NCBI GenBank assembly: GCA_026770575.1
Contig: MU657231.1
Location: 65,142 to 111,869 of the forward strand
Reading direction: 5' to 3'
From: Pelagophyceae sp. CCMP2097
Taxonomy: Eukaryota; Sar; Pelagophyceae
Length of the DNA stretch: 46,728 bases
Shown here: in pieces, positions 11,601 to 23,130 of the stretch
How the letters are laid out: each line of letters starts with the position of its first letter
Position numbering within the stretch: position 1 is the stretch's first letter
Notes under the pieces: model-generated
Seen by the model: the letters and a program-made list of their open reading frames with translations, nothing else
Told to the model about the DNA's origin: nothing
The model's database searches: none
Translations under genes and position numbers: made by a program

Positions 11601-14600
11601 TTCGAGGGTCCTTGTTCAAACGAAGCTTTCGGGGCCGTTTTCGGCAAAAAAAGACCGCCTTTCGGGGCCGATTGACGGGTCGATTGACGAGACGGGCCTT
11701 TACGAGACGGGCCTTTTCATGGGACGGCATCCTTCAAGGCGCCAGAGGTTTGAAACCAGAGCGGCATGCTCGCAGACGGCCCCGACCCAAAAGGTGGTCC
11801 AACGGCTTTGGCTCGCGGGGCCTTTCAAGGAATCGGCGACGACGGCCCAGACTCGACGGCCTCGAGCCGCGGCCAGTCCAAAACGCCGTCCCGGGGCCCC
11901 CAAAGCCAGTCTCGACACGCACGCGCAACCCGAAACCCGAGGCATCGACCCTCGAGACGACCCGAATGTTTCAATGCCGAAATTTGTTTCAATGCCGAAA
12001 CATTCAATGCCGATAAGGTCGACACGGAATCCGTACGCCGCATCTTCCCACGCGCCGTCGTCGTTCCCATCGAATGTGTTCAAAAGAGGGCGCTGGTCCA
12101 CACGCAATTGTGCCCGAGCACATGATCGCGCCCGCGGCGTCGGCGCAGTCCGCGGCGGCGGCGTCGTCTTCGCCGTCGGCGTCCGCAATCTCAAAGGCCG
12201 CCCTAAGCTGATGCACGTTGACCTCGGACTCCTCGGCATCCTCCTCGGCCACCGCCCCGCACCGCCCCGCCGCCTTTAAAAGGCAAGCGCAAGACCGCAG
12301 CCGCCACGCCACGCGCCCGAGACAGAGGGCGACGAGGGACGAGGACTGCGCTTGAGCGCGCCGGCGAAGGGCTGAAGCGGCGCCTACGAGGGTGCCGTCG
12401 TGGGCGGGTTTGGCGCTCAAGGTGGCCGTGGTGCTTCGTGCCTTTGCGCGTTTGGCGGATGCGCAAACGTCCATTGGACCACCGAATTCGAACAAGTTGG
12501 ACCAATCGCCACTGCCGCGTCCGAACCGAAAGACGCGCCCTGGAAGAGGGAGCCGGAGGGAAAGGGCGTCTGGCAACGTTCCCAACGGCGCCCCGTGACG
12601 GAGCAACGTACGACAAGTGCCTTGTGGTCGCTGGGGCAAGAGCCCCGCGGCAGACACGCCTGCGACAGACACCGTCCCGTGACAAGGCCCCCATCAAAAA
12701 GCCCAGTGAGTGGCAGGGTCCCAAAGAACCCTCTGACTCGGGTCCCTGATGCAAGTCCTCGATGCCCGGCCCCTGTCGAGTCGCTGCGGCAAGGTCGCCG
12801 CGGGCACGTTGCTGTGAAAAAATCCTCGATGCCCGGCGCGGGCGTTCCTGATACGACGCCCCAGCGGCCGGGTGCCTTCAAAAGGGCCCCTGCGGCAAGG
12901 TCCGTGCCCCAACGCCCTTGAACAAAGGCCCCTGCGGCACCATCCCTGCGACGTGGTCCCTCTGACTTGGTCCCCGGTACAAACAGCTTTGTCCTTCTGG
13001 CAAGCAACGTGGAGAACCCCGCGGCAGGACCCCGCGCTTCAAAGGTCCCCGCGCTTCAAAGGCCCCCGTGAAGAGTGGCTCGGGGCCCCGCGACGTGGGC
13101 CCCTGGTACGGGGAACCCCCGGTGATTCGGTCGACCGAGGTCCCTCGCCGAGATGCGCCCCCGGTGATCACGCCCCCTGAAGACGGTGAGCAGGTCCCTG
13201 CGAGGCGAACTCGGGTCCCCGTGGCCCGAGCCTCTGACTATCGTTCTTCGATGCGGTCCCCGAGCACGCTGCCATCTGCAAACGTGGTCCCATTTTCAAC
13301 TTTGCCCCCAGCACGGCGCCGGGTGCCTCGCAAGCGAGCGTCTCCGCGAACCGCGCCGAAAGCGGCGCCGCCGACCCGCCGAGGCCGCGGCAGAGCGCGT
13401 CTGCGTCGCAGTAGAGCGACCCGACTTGACGGTCGAGCCACGCGGCCGCGCGCTCGGCGCCAAACGACACCTCCGCGGCGCCGATGCGATCCGACGCGTC
13501 GAGGCCGCGGGACAGCGCGTCGAGCCTGTGAACGCAGCGGTGCGGAGCGGCCACACTTTGCCCCGAATACGTCTGCCGGGTTTGCGCGTCGAAGGCCGCC
13601 CCGCCTTTGTCGGTCTGGCCCACGACGGGGGTTGGTCCTGAGATGCCTTTGGCACACACTGAAAACCCGGAAACACCGCCGCCGCCGCGTCGACGGTGCG
13701 GGCCCCGGCCTCGTTCGCGGCCGCTCGCCTCTGCGTGGTCTTTTACGAGGCCTCTTGGGCGGCCTCTTTCAAGGGCCGTTGCAGAGCCCGTGGAGAGACG
13801 GCCCTCCAAGGGCCTCTTTTGGCAACACGTGCACGGCCGAATGCAAACGTCGCTTGCGAGGGCTTTTGGAAGGGCCCTCGCAACCCCGCGCGCAGGGTTC
13901 CTTGCAAGAGGCTTAGGGGCCATCCCCAAGGATCTGTTCGTCTCTTCCTGCCCACTTAGGGCCCCAATGAGAAGCGCCGTTTCAAAGGGACCGCCTCAAG
14001 GGACCCTCACTGGGGAAGGAGTCGCCGAAAAATCGCGTAAAAAGAAACTCGGTCCGATTTTTTGAACCGTCACGTCACGTGCCCCAACCCTGGTCCGCTG
14101 CTCCAAAGAGGTCGCATGAGCCGAGATCAATGCGCCAGTTTGACCCCCTTCTAAAAGTTCAAAGAGACGTTTATCGCTGAAAAGGCACCTTTGGCGAATC
14201 GCGCCAAGAGCAGCGTTTTCGGACTCGCCGCTGAAGACGCGCGTCGAACGCGCGAGGTGGCGTCTTGAATCTCAGAACGGTCAATTTTAAATGGAGGATA
14301 AGAGTTAGGGTTAGATTTTTATTTACATAAAAACGTTACCCTGACCTTTACCCTAACTCTCACCCTAATTTTTTTTAAAATGTTTGAGATTCAAGACGCC
14401 ACCTAGCGCCTTCGACGCGCGCCGAAGCGGCGAGATTGAAAACGCAGTTCTCCGCGTGATTTGAGAAAGTTGTCTTTTTCAGCGATACACGTCGTTTCGA
14501 ACATTTGGAAGGGGGTCAAACTCACATATTTCTCTCGGCTCGAAAGCCTCGAGAGCCACGGTCCACGCGACGTTTCGAGGGGCATTCTCGGGGGCAGTCT

Positions 14601-17600
14601 CGAGTGGCCGTCTCGAGTGGTCGTCTCGAAGGGCCGTTTGAAGGGACCGTTTCGAGGCGCCGTCCAGAAGAGACCGATTTGAGGGGCCGTCTCGAGAGGC
14701 ATTCCGAAGGCGCCGTTTCGAGGCGCCGTCTCAAGGGGCCGCCATGAGGGCCTTGCCGAGGGCCCGTCCAAAGGCGCCGTTTCGAGGGGCCGTCTCGAGG
14801 GGCNNNNNNNNNNNNNNNNNNNNNNNNNNNNNNNNNNNNNNNNNNNNNNNNNNNNNNNNNNNNNNNNNTCTCGAGGGGCTTTTTCGAGGCACCGTCCCGT
14901 GCGGCCGTCTTGAAGCGCCGTTTCGAAGGGCCGCCTCAAGGGGCCCTCTCGCGGGATTTTCCAAAGGCGCCGTTTCGAGGGGCTTTTTCGAGGGGCTTTT
15001 TCGAGTGGCCGTATAAAGGGGCCGTTTCGAGAGTTTCTCGAGTCTCATTTTGCAAGAGGGGCATCCAAGAGCCCTTGAAAGAGGCAGGCGGCCGCGCATC
15101 CGCCGTGAGTCGGTCTCAGGACGGGGTTGGTCGTTTGATCGCCCCGATTGGCATTTCCGCAGCTGCTGCTCCCCAAAGGCAGCGGGCACCTCCATTTTCG
15201 AGGCAGGCAGCAGGCAAGAGACGCACACGAGTCGGAAGTGCGCCAGCGACGCGTCCAGGGCGCGGTCGAGGCGGGCGGCGACGCACGCCGCAAAGGCCGG
15301 GAGGAAGATGGAGGCCCAGAGGTCGCACTTTATTGCGATTTGCGACTCGTCGGCGTCGAGCACCACTTCTCGGTTGGGGTCTGAGAAGACGTCGAGGAAG
15401 ACGCGCTTGCGGCCGGCGCAGTACGCCTCTTGCGCCTCTTGCAAGGCGAGCGATTCGAATGCCTCGTCGCGCAATTGCCGCCGAGCGAGGTGCCGCCGAG
15501 ACCCAAAGTCGAGAGCAGCGCGGCCAGAGGCCTCTACGAAGAGCAGCGTCGAGGCGGAAACCTAGCGCAGTCGTGCCCGGAGGAGCCGTGCGCACCCTGA
15601 AGAAGCGGGCCCGTCAAACGCGTCCTTCTGAAGAGCCCCCGGGTGCTGCGCGCAGCCCCGGGCCGCCCTCGGGTCGCCAAAGGACCTCCAAACGGGGTTT
15701 CTCCAGGCCGTGGCCTCGCGTCGTCGCGGGGCCGTTTTCGCGGGTCCGTTTTCGCGGGTCCGTTTTTTCGGGTCCGTTTCGGAGGCATTCCGCGACTCGG
15801 GCGCGTCGTTCGGGGCCCCCTGGCGACGACGCGTTTGAACATGTATCTTCGGCCCACTTGGTACTTTGGGTCCACGGATGGCCCCGATGCGTCCAAGGCC
15901 GTTTCGATTCCAAAGGGCCCGTTTATGGTCTCCGTCTGGTTGCGGCGCACCGACTTCCTTTGGGAAGAGTTCGTGCTCGCCGTTCAGGGTCACAGAGGGC
16001 CTTTTAAATCCCGTCTCGGGGAGCACCGTCTCAAAGGAAGCTTCCTCGCATGCGCCGGAGCGATCCCACACGACGTGTGTACGGGCCCGAGACCGCCTCG
16101 GGGTTTCGCAAACGCCTCGAAAATGCCGCACCTCGGGCCCCGGTCGATATCTGCCGCCCGTCCCCTGTTCTTGCCGCCATATTGGTCTGTCGTTGCCTCG
16201 TCCGGCCCTCTGGGTTTCCGCTGGCCGAGTGGCCAAGGATGCTCTGGTTTTCAGCTCGGGACCGTTTGAAAAGTCGGTTCTCGCCTCAATTTCGACCGAG
16301 GTGCAAAGTGCTCGCGTCCGGGAGGACCCAGCTGCTCGCCTCGGCCACCTGCTCGCGTCCTAGAACCCGGACTTTTGAAATCGGGTCCGACGAAGACTTT
16401 GGCGGGAAAGGAGCAGCGCGGCAGGCCCAGAGGCGCGCCGAATCGAGGGCGGCCGTTTGTGGACCAAACGGGTTTCAGCTGGCCTTTTGAGCACCCCCGA
16501 TGCGGTCTCCGGCGACGTCGCATCGGCCACCGCGAAAGAGTCGCCCAAAAGGCGCCCCAAAAACGGGCGTTGCCCAAATGTTTTTCAGGCGCATTCGGGC
16601 GCTTTGCCAGACGAGGGCGCCTTTTCGACGGCGGCGGGTTTCTTCCGGCCGCCTCTTCTCCGTGCCTCGGGAGCGGCACGGAGAGCCACGGCACCGCCGA
16701 CAACGTCGGCGATTCCGAGGCCGCTTGAGAGACCGCCGCCGAGTTTTCGAGTTCGTTTTCGGACCGCGCCCCTTTGGGACCGTCCGCCGGCAGAGCGTCC
16801 GTTGAAAAAGCCGCCGTCCGGAAGCTGGACCGCAGCCGGGGCCCTTTTGTGCCGCCTCGTCGTTGAAGAGCCGCCCGTGGGACCGTCGAGACGGGGCCGT
16901 TTGAAAGGGCCGTTTGAAAGGGCCGACCGTTTCGAGCCTCGCCAGACGGATCAGAGGCTCTTCGTCGGACCATCCTTTGGCAGTCTCCGGACCGCCCTTT
17001 TCGAGGAGCGGGTCTCAAAGGGCCCCTCGAAAGGGCCCCAGAAAAGCGCCGTCTTCGAGGGGCCCCTCGAACGAAAAGGCCGAGAAAGGGCCTTTGCTCT
17101 GGGTGAAACGTTCCCGAAAGAATGTATTGGCTCTAAAGTGCCGAGGAGGGGCCGGACAAGTTGCCGTCGAGGAAGAGGGGCTCTCAAAGAGGGCCCGTTC
17201 GCACCTCTCTGATGAGGACACTCGAGGGGCCGCTCTCCAGTCCGCCTTGGAAGCCCCCGGGCGAACCACAAAACCGCCTCTGGGAACGGCGGCGGCGCTG
17301 CAGACATGGGGCCAAGTTTGCCTTGCCCTGGTCGACGCCCCGAGCACGCACCAGCTCGCCCAGCCCTTGGCTGCACTCGGCCCTCAAACTGACGAACAGC
17401 TGCCGCAGCCGCGCCGTCGACGCGTCGCCGATGGCGGAGAGAGTGCGCGTCGCGGACCGCCTGGTGCCGAGGCGTCTGGGGCTGGCCGAAGCCCATTTTG
17501 AAAATTGCATTTTGAAACCCCTTTTTGGGAACGCACCGCACGCGTGCCACGGCGTCCGCCGCCCAGTCCGCCGCAAAGTCGCGAACCCGGGCCGCCTCGA

Positions 17601-20600
17601 GCGGGTCCGCGGACCGAGACGCGTCCAGCCGGGGCAGGCGCATCGGCACCAACGCCTCGGCGCCGAAGAAGAGCGCCGAAACATCGACGAGGCTCCGCCG
17701 GACGCTCCTCGTCGCGCGTCTCAACTTGAGTTCCACGTCGCCGTCGCCGTCGCCGCAGTCCTCGTCGATCCAAAGAGTCCGCGCCTCGCGGAAGACGGCC
17801 AACGCGTCCGCGACGCGCGCCTCGCGGTGCACCACGAGCCTAAAACGGCAAACGTCAAAAAAGGCACGTCTTGGGGCACCGTCCCAGCAGAACGACGAGA
17901 TCCCAAATGGGCCGAGGAAACGCGTGCGAGGCAGGGGCGGGTTGGCCCTCAAGACCCGTGGGTCGGATTCGCACAGGGCCCCGCAGCGGCCGAGAGCCCA
18001 CTCCCACCGAAGCACTGTGTGGCTTGCCGATCATGCCACGTCGCCGAAAAGAGTCGCGGAGAAACGGACGTCGAATTCTGCCACGGGCCGCATTTTTAAC
18101 GCTCACGTCCCCGAACCCTCCGTGGTCCGCCGCTCTAAAGACGCCTCCGAAGCAGAAATAAAATAGGCCAGTTTGACCCCCTTCCAAAAGTCCAAAGGGA
18201 CGTTTATCGCTGAAAAGGGCGACTTGCTCGAATCACGCTGCGCGTTTTCGGACTCGCCGCAGGAAGCGCGCCGCGCGAGGTGGCGTCTTCAATCTCAAAA
18301 CGGTCACTTTTTGAGATTGTGAAGCATTGCGTCGTTTTTCAAGTGGTCTCGGGTCGCGGAGACCAGAATCGTCGGCGCGGTTCCAAAACGCTCATTTTTA
18401 TCAAGAAACACAGGAGATCCGTGTACGACGGCAGTCATCGCTGTCGTAAGTACAATACGGCAATCGCCACGCGAATTCGTGATTCGGACTCGCCGCAACG
18501 GCGCGGTTCCGAAACGAGGCCTCGCAACAAACGTTGCGAACAATCCAATGGACTGAAAATTGGAGTGCATCTTGAAACCCTTTCGGCGACCACTGAACCA
18601 GAGGCCCCCTGCGGGTGTACAGCAAGGCCTTCTCAAGGGGCCCTCTAAAGGCGCCGTTTCAAGGGGCCCTCTCGAGGGGCCAGTAAGAGGGGCATTCACG
18701 AGGCGCCGTCTCGAGGGGCCGTCTAAAGGGGCCGTCTCGAGGGGCCGTCTCGAGTGGCCTTCTCGAGGGGCCGTCTCGGGAGCCCTTGAGAGAGGTCTTG
18801 CAAGCGACGGCGCATTCGGCCGGGCGAGTGACCGCCAAAGCAGCTCTCCTGCTTCGGCCTCTTTGGCGGCCACTTACAAGGCCGTTCCACGGTCGCTTGC
18901 AAGGCCTCTTGTCAGGGTCCGCCCTTTGCGACCGCCCTTTGCGACCGTCCGAGCGACCGTCCAGGGGACGTCGCAGAGGGGCCGCAGTCGAGGTGCCGGC
19001 AGGCGAGTGGCCGTCCGAAGGGCCGTCTTCGAAACCGCCTTCATTTTCGACCGTCGCGAGGGCCCGTCGAGGGGCCGTCAAAGGAACTGTCCAAAGGGGC
19101 CGTCCAAAGGGGCCGTCCAAAGGAACCGTCCAAAGGAACTGCGCAAAGGCCCGCCCGAGCGACCGTCCGAGAGAGCGTCCGAGGGAGCGTCCTTTGGCAG
19201 AGACGGATTCGGGTTTGCGCTGTTCAACCCGCGCGTCGCGTTTGGCGCGTTTTGGCCGATGCCGTCTTTGAGCGCGTCTGGCCGTGGCCTCTCGACGCTT
19301 TGAAGGCGGGTTCAAAGCCGCGACCCTTTGGCACAGATTGGAAGCCCGACACTTGTCGAATACACCGTGGCTGCTTTGGGCCTTGCTTTTGGCCCTTGCA
19401 AGAGAAACCTCGTTGCTTCGGGCCCTGATTTGACCCGCGTCGCAAAGGGAGGCCCATTCAGTTTCCACCTTTGAGATCGAGGCGCCAGAGGGACTTTGAC
19501 AAGGGACTTTTGCCAGAGGCGTAGAAAGAGGCCGGGCGAGGGATCGTGCAAGCGACCGTACGAGACCGCGTGCGCAACGCCACTTATGAGACCGTGAAAG
19601 ACGCGCTAGAGAGGCTTTGTGAGGGGCCGTGCCAGGGTCCGCGCAACGAGTCCAAGGCGCTGCGTGCGGGCCCGCTCGCACGGCGAGTGTCCCGAGAGCC
19701 TCTCCGCAACGCCTCTTGGACCCCCAGCTCGACGGGGGGGTTCCAGGAGAAGAAGGACGCGCGCACACGGGCCTTGCAGGGGGCCCAGTGCGAGGAGCCT
19801 TGCGAGAGGCCATCCAGAAAGGGACCGCTCAGAGGCCTCTTCAGGGTCAGAGCCCCCGTGCGAGAACCACGCACCAGAGGCAGGAACAAAAGACCGTTAG
19901 AGGGTCCGTTACAGACCGTCAGAGGCCCCGTGCCTTCGGGGCTTTTTCTTTTCGAGGAGCCGTAGGAGCGACCCTCGAACGGCGCTTGCGAGGCCCCGTG
20001 CGTGGCGGCTCGACCAAGGGACCGCCGCCTTACGAGGGCCCGTCCCTGCGGTCTGCATCGAGGACGCGTTCCAAAGTGGAGGCCGAGCTCTCGAGCCTCG
20101 CACGAGCATTCCGGCACGAGCCCACATCCAGCGTCCCGCGTGGCGGTCTACGACGAGGACCACAATTGGAAAGATGGCAACGTGAATACGTCCCTGTGGC
20201 AACGTCCCTGTGGCAACGTCCTGTAAAATGAACCCGAGAACCCCGTGACACGGTCCAAGGGACAGGGGTGTCGACGCGGTCGCTGTGACGCGGTCGATGA
20301 CAAGTGATCCCGACGGCAACGTCCCTTTGACGTCCCTATGGCAGGGTCCGTGAGAGACAGGTCCCTTGTGGCAAGGTCCCTGTTACGAGGCCCTTGTGAC
20401 AAGGCCCGTGATACGCCCGTGACACGGACTCCGTGACACGGTCCCCTAGACAAGGACCCCACAACACCTCCCCCGCGACACGGACCCCGCGACACGGACT
20501 CTGGGTGACCCTGGGTGACACAGTCCAAGTGACAATGCCCCATGACAAAAGCCCCGTGACACGCCCCTGTGGCAAGGCCCCTGTGGTGGTATCTGTCGCC

Positions 20601-22866
20601 AAGTCCCGTGGAAAGGTCCCCAAGACAAGGCCCCTGTGACAAATGCCCTACGGCAAAGTTCCGACGACAAATGCCCTGTGACAAAGCTCCGCAACGAGGA
20701 CCCGTGACAAGGACCGCGACACGGTCCCGTGTCACGGTCCCGTGACGAGGACGCCGTGGCAACGTCTCGCGGCAAGGTCCCTGCGACAAGTTCCCCGTGG
20801 CAAAAGTCCCTTGTGTCAAGAACCCCACGGCGACGTCTGTGCACAATATCGCTGTGACGAGGTCCCTGAGAGACAAAGTGCAGCAGAGACAAAGTGCAGC
20901 ATCCCTCGTGGCAAGAACTCTGTGCCCCCGTGACGAGGTCCCTATGAGGAGGTTTTGGTAACAAGGTTTCTTGTGTAAAGATCCCGTGTGGCAAGAACAA
21001 GGCGCCTTGGCACGGTCCCTCTGACGCGGTCGCTGCCAAGTGATCCCCGTGGCAAGGTCCCTGCGAGACAAAGGCAAGATGCCTGTTACGAGGTGGAACG
21101 GCCCGCGACACGGACCCCGCGACACGGTCTTTGAAAAAGACTTTGGCAGGGAGCCGTCAACGGACCGCAGAGGACCGTCGAGGAACCCTCGAGGCCCGTC
21201 AAAGGTCTCTCGAGGACCGCCGAGGGTCCGTCAACGGACCGGCGAGGGTCCGTCAACGGACCGGCGAGGTCCGACCATCCGGCGGTTGCTGTCTGGGGGC
21301 CTTCTCGGACCGTCTCCTGCCTATCGGACCGTCTCCTGCCCTATTCGAGCAAATTGAGTCCGTCGAGCGCGCGCGGAGCATGTCTACAGGAATGCGTAGA
21401 GGCAACCGATCGTGTGGACCGCCGAGGAGCCGCGTGACGCATTGGGGCCGCCGCGCGGATCCGCCGCGTGGGTCCGCCGCGTGGGTCCGCCGCGTGGGTC
21501 CGTCGCGTGATCCGTCGAAGGGTCCGTCGAGGACTGTCTCGTCTCTCTACGACTGTGGTCTCTACGGATCCTTGAGGGGCCGTTTCTGACCGCCAAAGAG
21601 CCTTTTAAACTGTGCGTCGTACCGACCTTGCAAGGGCCGCATCGCAACGTCGAGGGACTGCCGAGGCCCCCGTCGGACCGTGCGGACCATCTCGTGTCCG
21701 TTCAAGTCCGTTCAAGGGCCTCTCTCCCATTGGAGAGGGTTGGAACGCAACGGGTCCAAGTGACACGCCCCCGATACAAAAGGTGTTGGACTGCAAAAGA
21801 CGCTGCGGGTTGTACCACGCCGCTAACGCGTCCGCGTGCGCCTCGGCCGGCGCGTCGCGCGCCGAAGCGCAAAACGCCGCCGCAGACGCCGCGACGCGGC
21901 GGCCGAGCTGCCGGACGTAGGGCGCCTGAGTGCGGACCATTGCGACCGGTGACCGCAGCGGGGGCCCTTTCCTGCGCGGGGGCCCTTCCCAGCTTGCGGC
22001 CAACAAGCTGGAGCGGGACACCACCGCCTTTCCTGTGTCTCCCGCACCCCCTTGACTCACCAGCGTGGCTCGCTGGGCCTTTCGGAGTCGCTGGGAGTAA
22101 CTTTTGCAGTCGACGAAAATGCGCGCTGCAGTGGCGTGGTCATCCATATCCAGCGCTCTCCACAAGTACGGCGCAGTCGCCACAATCGCCGCCGCCGGCT
22201 CCGCCTCGACGGCCTCGAGGCGCCTAGAAGGGGGGTGTTTGCAGGGTCTCCGCGGCCTCGGTCGAAAAGTCCATCCGCGGCCTCGGTCGAAAAGCATCAC
22301 TCACCAGCTCTTCTCAGACGGGTCGGGTGAATCGTCCGACAGCGCCAGCGCCTACCAACACCTCGGGGGAAGGCGGAGGGGCGCTTCGATTCAGGAGATA
22401 CGCCCTCGGGGCGGGGACACGCTCTTTGCATAAACTCGGACTTACGTGCGCGACTCGGCCCTCGACGCCTTCCACAAAGTCCGACACTTCCTTCGCCGCC
22501 ACCGACAGCGCCACAATCGCGTCCGCCGACTCGATCAGCTCAAAGTAACGCTGCCTAAGGGAACGCCTCGAAGCGCGGCCGCGGCCGCCGCGGCCCGCAA
22601 AGGCAAAGACCGCCGCCAGACGGATGACCGCCAAAGACGGAAGACCGCCAAACGGAAGACGCAAACAGACCTGACGAGCTCGCGCGCCTACGCCGGGTTC
22701 GCGTCCGCAAACGCCGGGGAGGCGTTCCCGCTTTGAGTGGGGGCGCCTCGAGTGCCTCAAAGGGTTGCTTCGAGTGGCTCCGCACCTCCAGTCCCTTTGC
22801 TTCCGCCAAGTCGCGCGCCGCCGCGCGCTGCCCGCGCGCCGCCTCGACCGACGGCAGCGGCTCCAT
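5647..22866 (-). CDS. COG1: Conserved oligomeric Golgi complex subunit 1 (COG1)
   Basis: Seventeen minus-strand exons join in phase to 2796 nt (931 aa). In transcript order: 22866-22786, 22687-22671, 22554-22446, 22351-22305, 22223-22061, 21925-21816, 17839-17537, 17460-17352, 15561-15227, 13525-13284, 12383-12122, 10110-9799, 9752-9582, 6783-6657, 6539-6432, 6322-6128, 5751-5647 (TAA). COG1 is a lobe A subunit of the COG complex, which tethers retrograde vesicles at the Golgi. Recognisable stretches in the usual order: LVRQRYFELIESADAI (~31-46), PYLWRALDMDDHATAARIFV (~103-122), RTLSAIGD in exon 8, ARLP within exon 13, IDAVDGELYTPFVEAVRHAP (~843-862) and, at the C-terminus, VPLPSTGRI plus FRALPLP. 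Length fits the family (about 900-1000 aa). The least certain junctions are the ends of exons 10, 11 and 16. No transmembrane segment or signal peptide is seen, as expected for a peripheral subunit. Confidence 0.85.
6027..6080. repeat. 18-bp tandem repeat, 3 copies
   Basis: Three copies of GAGTTCTGCTCCGGAAAC, the first with one change, inside the predicted last intron of COG1 (5752-6127). Because 18 is a multiple of three, all frames stay open through it, which makes the exact end of exon 16 harder to place. Confidence 0.8.
8682..8937. repeat. 16-bp tandem array, about 16 copies
   Basis: Near-perfect head-to-tail copies of AAAGGAGCCATTGACC, alternating with TTGATC and CCCTTG variants. There are no unique spacers, so it is a minisatellite and not a CRISPR array. 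Confidence 0.9.
9128..9298. repeat. 14-bp tandem array, about 12 copies
   Basis: Near-identical copies of CAAGGAGAGACCGT with one AAAGAG variant, followed by three or four copies of CATTTGGCCCAT. The 14-bp period gives 14-residue periodic peptides in all frames, which explains the open frames across it. Confidence 0.9.
10111..12121 (-). repeat. COG1 intron 11, 2.0 kb
   Basis: Filled mostly with degenerate GGGCCGTC-type repeat. It includes a 12-bp tandem array (TTGGAGACGGAA, four copies, 11160-11208). Predicted donor GTGCTC, acceptor CCTCGCAG. No second gene is seen inside it. Confidence 0.55.
12384..13283 (-). repeat. COG1 intron 10, 0.9 kb
   Basis: Dominated by the second repeat family, whose typical unit is CAAGGTCCCNGTGNCAAGG (12600-13200), read in the same orientation as in intron 6 and at 30.5-32.6 kb. 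The donor (GTTTGC) is chosen only because it keeps phase with exon 11 and is uncertain. Confidence 0.45.
14134..14523. mobile_element. Inverted-repeat element, compact copy
   Basis: The left arm (AGTTTGACCCCCTT..., then ACGTTTATCGCTGAAAAGG, TTCGGACTCGCCGC and GAGGTGGCGTCTTGAATCTC) is mirrored by the right arm, which ends AAGGGGGTCAAACTC. Arms of about 150-170 bp enclose an AT-rich core with TTAGGGTTAG- and CCCTAAC-like stretches. Longer single-ended relatives lie at 18165-18545 and, inverted, at 28590-29130. This copy has no coding capacity and is probably an internally deleted DNA transposon or MITE. Confidence 0.75.
14804..14868. other. Assembly gap (65 N)
   Basis: Sixty-five undetermined bases inside GGGCCGTC-type repeat. 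The gap most likely marks a collapsed or unresolved array, so true intron length is unknown. Confidence 0.98.
15562..17351 (-). repeat. COG1 intron 8, 1.8 kb
   Basis: Donor GTGCGT, acceptor CTGCGCTAG. The interior is mostly degenerate GGGCCGTTT/CCGTC repeat, with scattered unique stretches (15840-16250) that show no sustained codon bias. Confidence 0.6.
17840..21815 (-). repeat. COG1 intron 6, 3976 nt, largest intron
   Basis: Donor GTACAA, acceptor TTTGCCGTTTTAG. It splits a Trp codon between exons 6 and 7 whose two sides align with the continuous helix of COG1, so the join is strong. Contents in order along the plus strand: one arm of the transposon-like element (18165-18545), GGGCCGTC-type repeat (18600-19950), CAAGGTCCC-type repeat (20150-21110), GGGCCGTC-type again, and a 13-bp array (CCGCGTGGGTCCG, about 21457-21500). 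Confidence 0.75.
18165..18545 (+). mobile_element. Single arm of the inverted-repeat element family
   Basis: Starts with CCAGTTTGACCCCCTTCC and carries the same ordered blocks as the left arm of 14134-14523. It then extends inwards with GCGGTTCC, TTTTTATCAAGAAACACAGG and a CAGTCATCGCTGTCG segment that match, inverted, the element at 28590-29130. Only one end is present here, inside a COG1 intron. Confidence 0.7.
22671..22687 (-). other. COG1: 17-nt microexon of COG1 (exon 2)
   Basis: GCGCGCGAGCTCGTCAG, preceded by CCCGGCGTAG and followed by GTCTGT. It joins exon 1 (phase 0) to exon 3 (one-base start) and yields the peptide ARELVR, which completes the helix before QRYFELIESAD. Without it the frame is broken. 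Confidence 0.65.
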
Positions 22867-22965
22867 GCCCGCCGTGCGACCGCGCCTGGAGCAACTTCGT
22901 GCGAGCAAAAGTTTGCGCGTTCGCCGAAATGCAAAACATGCGGCCTTTATTCCAGGCTTCTTAAT
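22867..22965 (-). promoter_or_regulatory. COG1 upstream/leader region
   Basis: These 99 nt separate the COG1 ATG from the hairpin element and should hold the leader and possibly the transcription start. No TATA-like or other core element is evident. The start codon context is GCGGGCATGG. Confidence 0.3.
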
Positions 22966-23130
22966 CCAGGCTCCCGAAGGGAGCCGTTGTAATCCTTTTT
23001 TAAGGTCCGTCAGGAAAATCGGCCTGTCCGTCAGGAACATTGTTCCTGACGAACAATGTTCCCGACCAACGGGCGGGAAAATTCAACGGACCTTGAATAA
23101 GGATTACTATGGCTCCCTTCGGGAGCCTGG
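22966..23130. mobile_element. 165-bp near-palindromic element
   Basis: The ends CCAGGCTCCCGAAGGGAGCC (22966) and, in reverse complement, the same 20 bases at 23130 are followed inwards by matching GTAATCCTT and AAGGTCCGT blocks. The centre carries a nested palindrome around AACATTGTTCCTGACG. A related core is found at 27370-27430. It lies about 100 nt upstream of the COG1 start codon, where a hairpin could affect the promoter or leader. Confidence 0.75.

Larger units (their letters stand above)
13526..15226 (-). repeat. COG1 intron 9, 1.7 kb, with gap and inserted element
   Basis: Donor GTGCGT, acceptor GTTCACAG. It contains degenerate repeat, the inverted-repeat element at 14134-14523 and an assembly gap. 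A stretch at about 13560-13600 (GGTTTGCGCGTCGAAGGCC) resembles 36880-36900, so it is treated as dispersed repeat and not exon, even though its frame is open into exon 10. Confidence 0.6.

Noticed and set aside
13526..13640. Upstream extension of COG1 exon 10 (AAFDAQTRQTYSGQSVAAPH)
   Set aside because: It contains the dispersed motif just mentioned, and an acceptor at 13526 gives the correct phase with exon 9.
20148..21125. 325-codon minus ORF
   Set aside because: Entirely CAAGGTCCC-family repeat inside COG1 intron 6, giving a Thr/Arg/Gly-rich periodic peptide.
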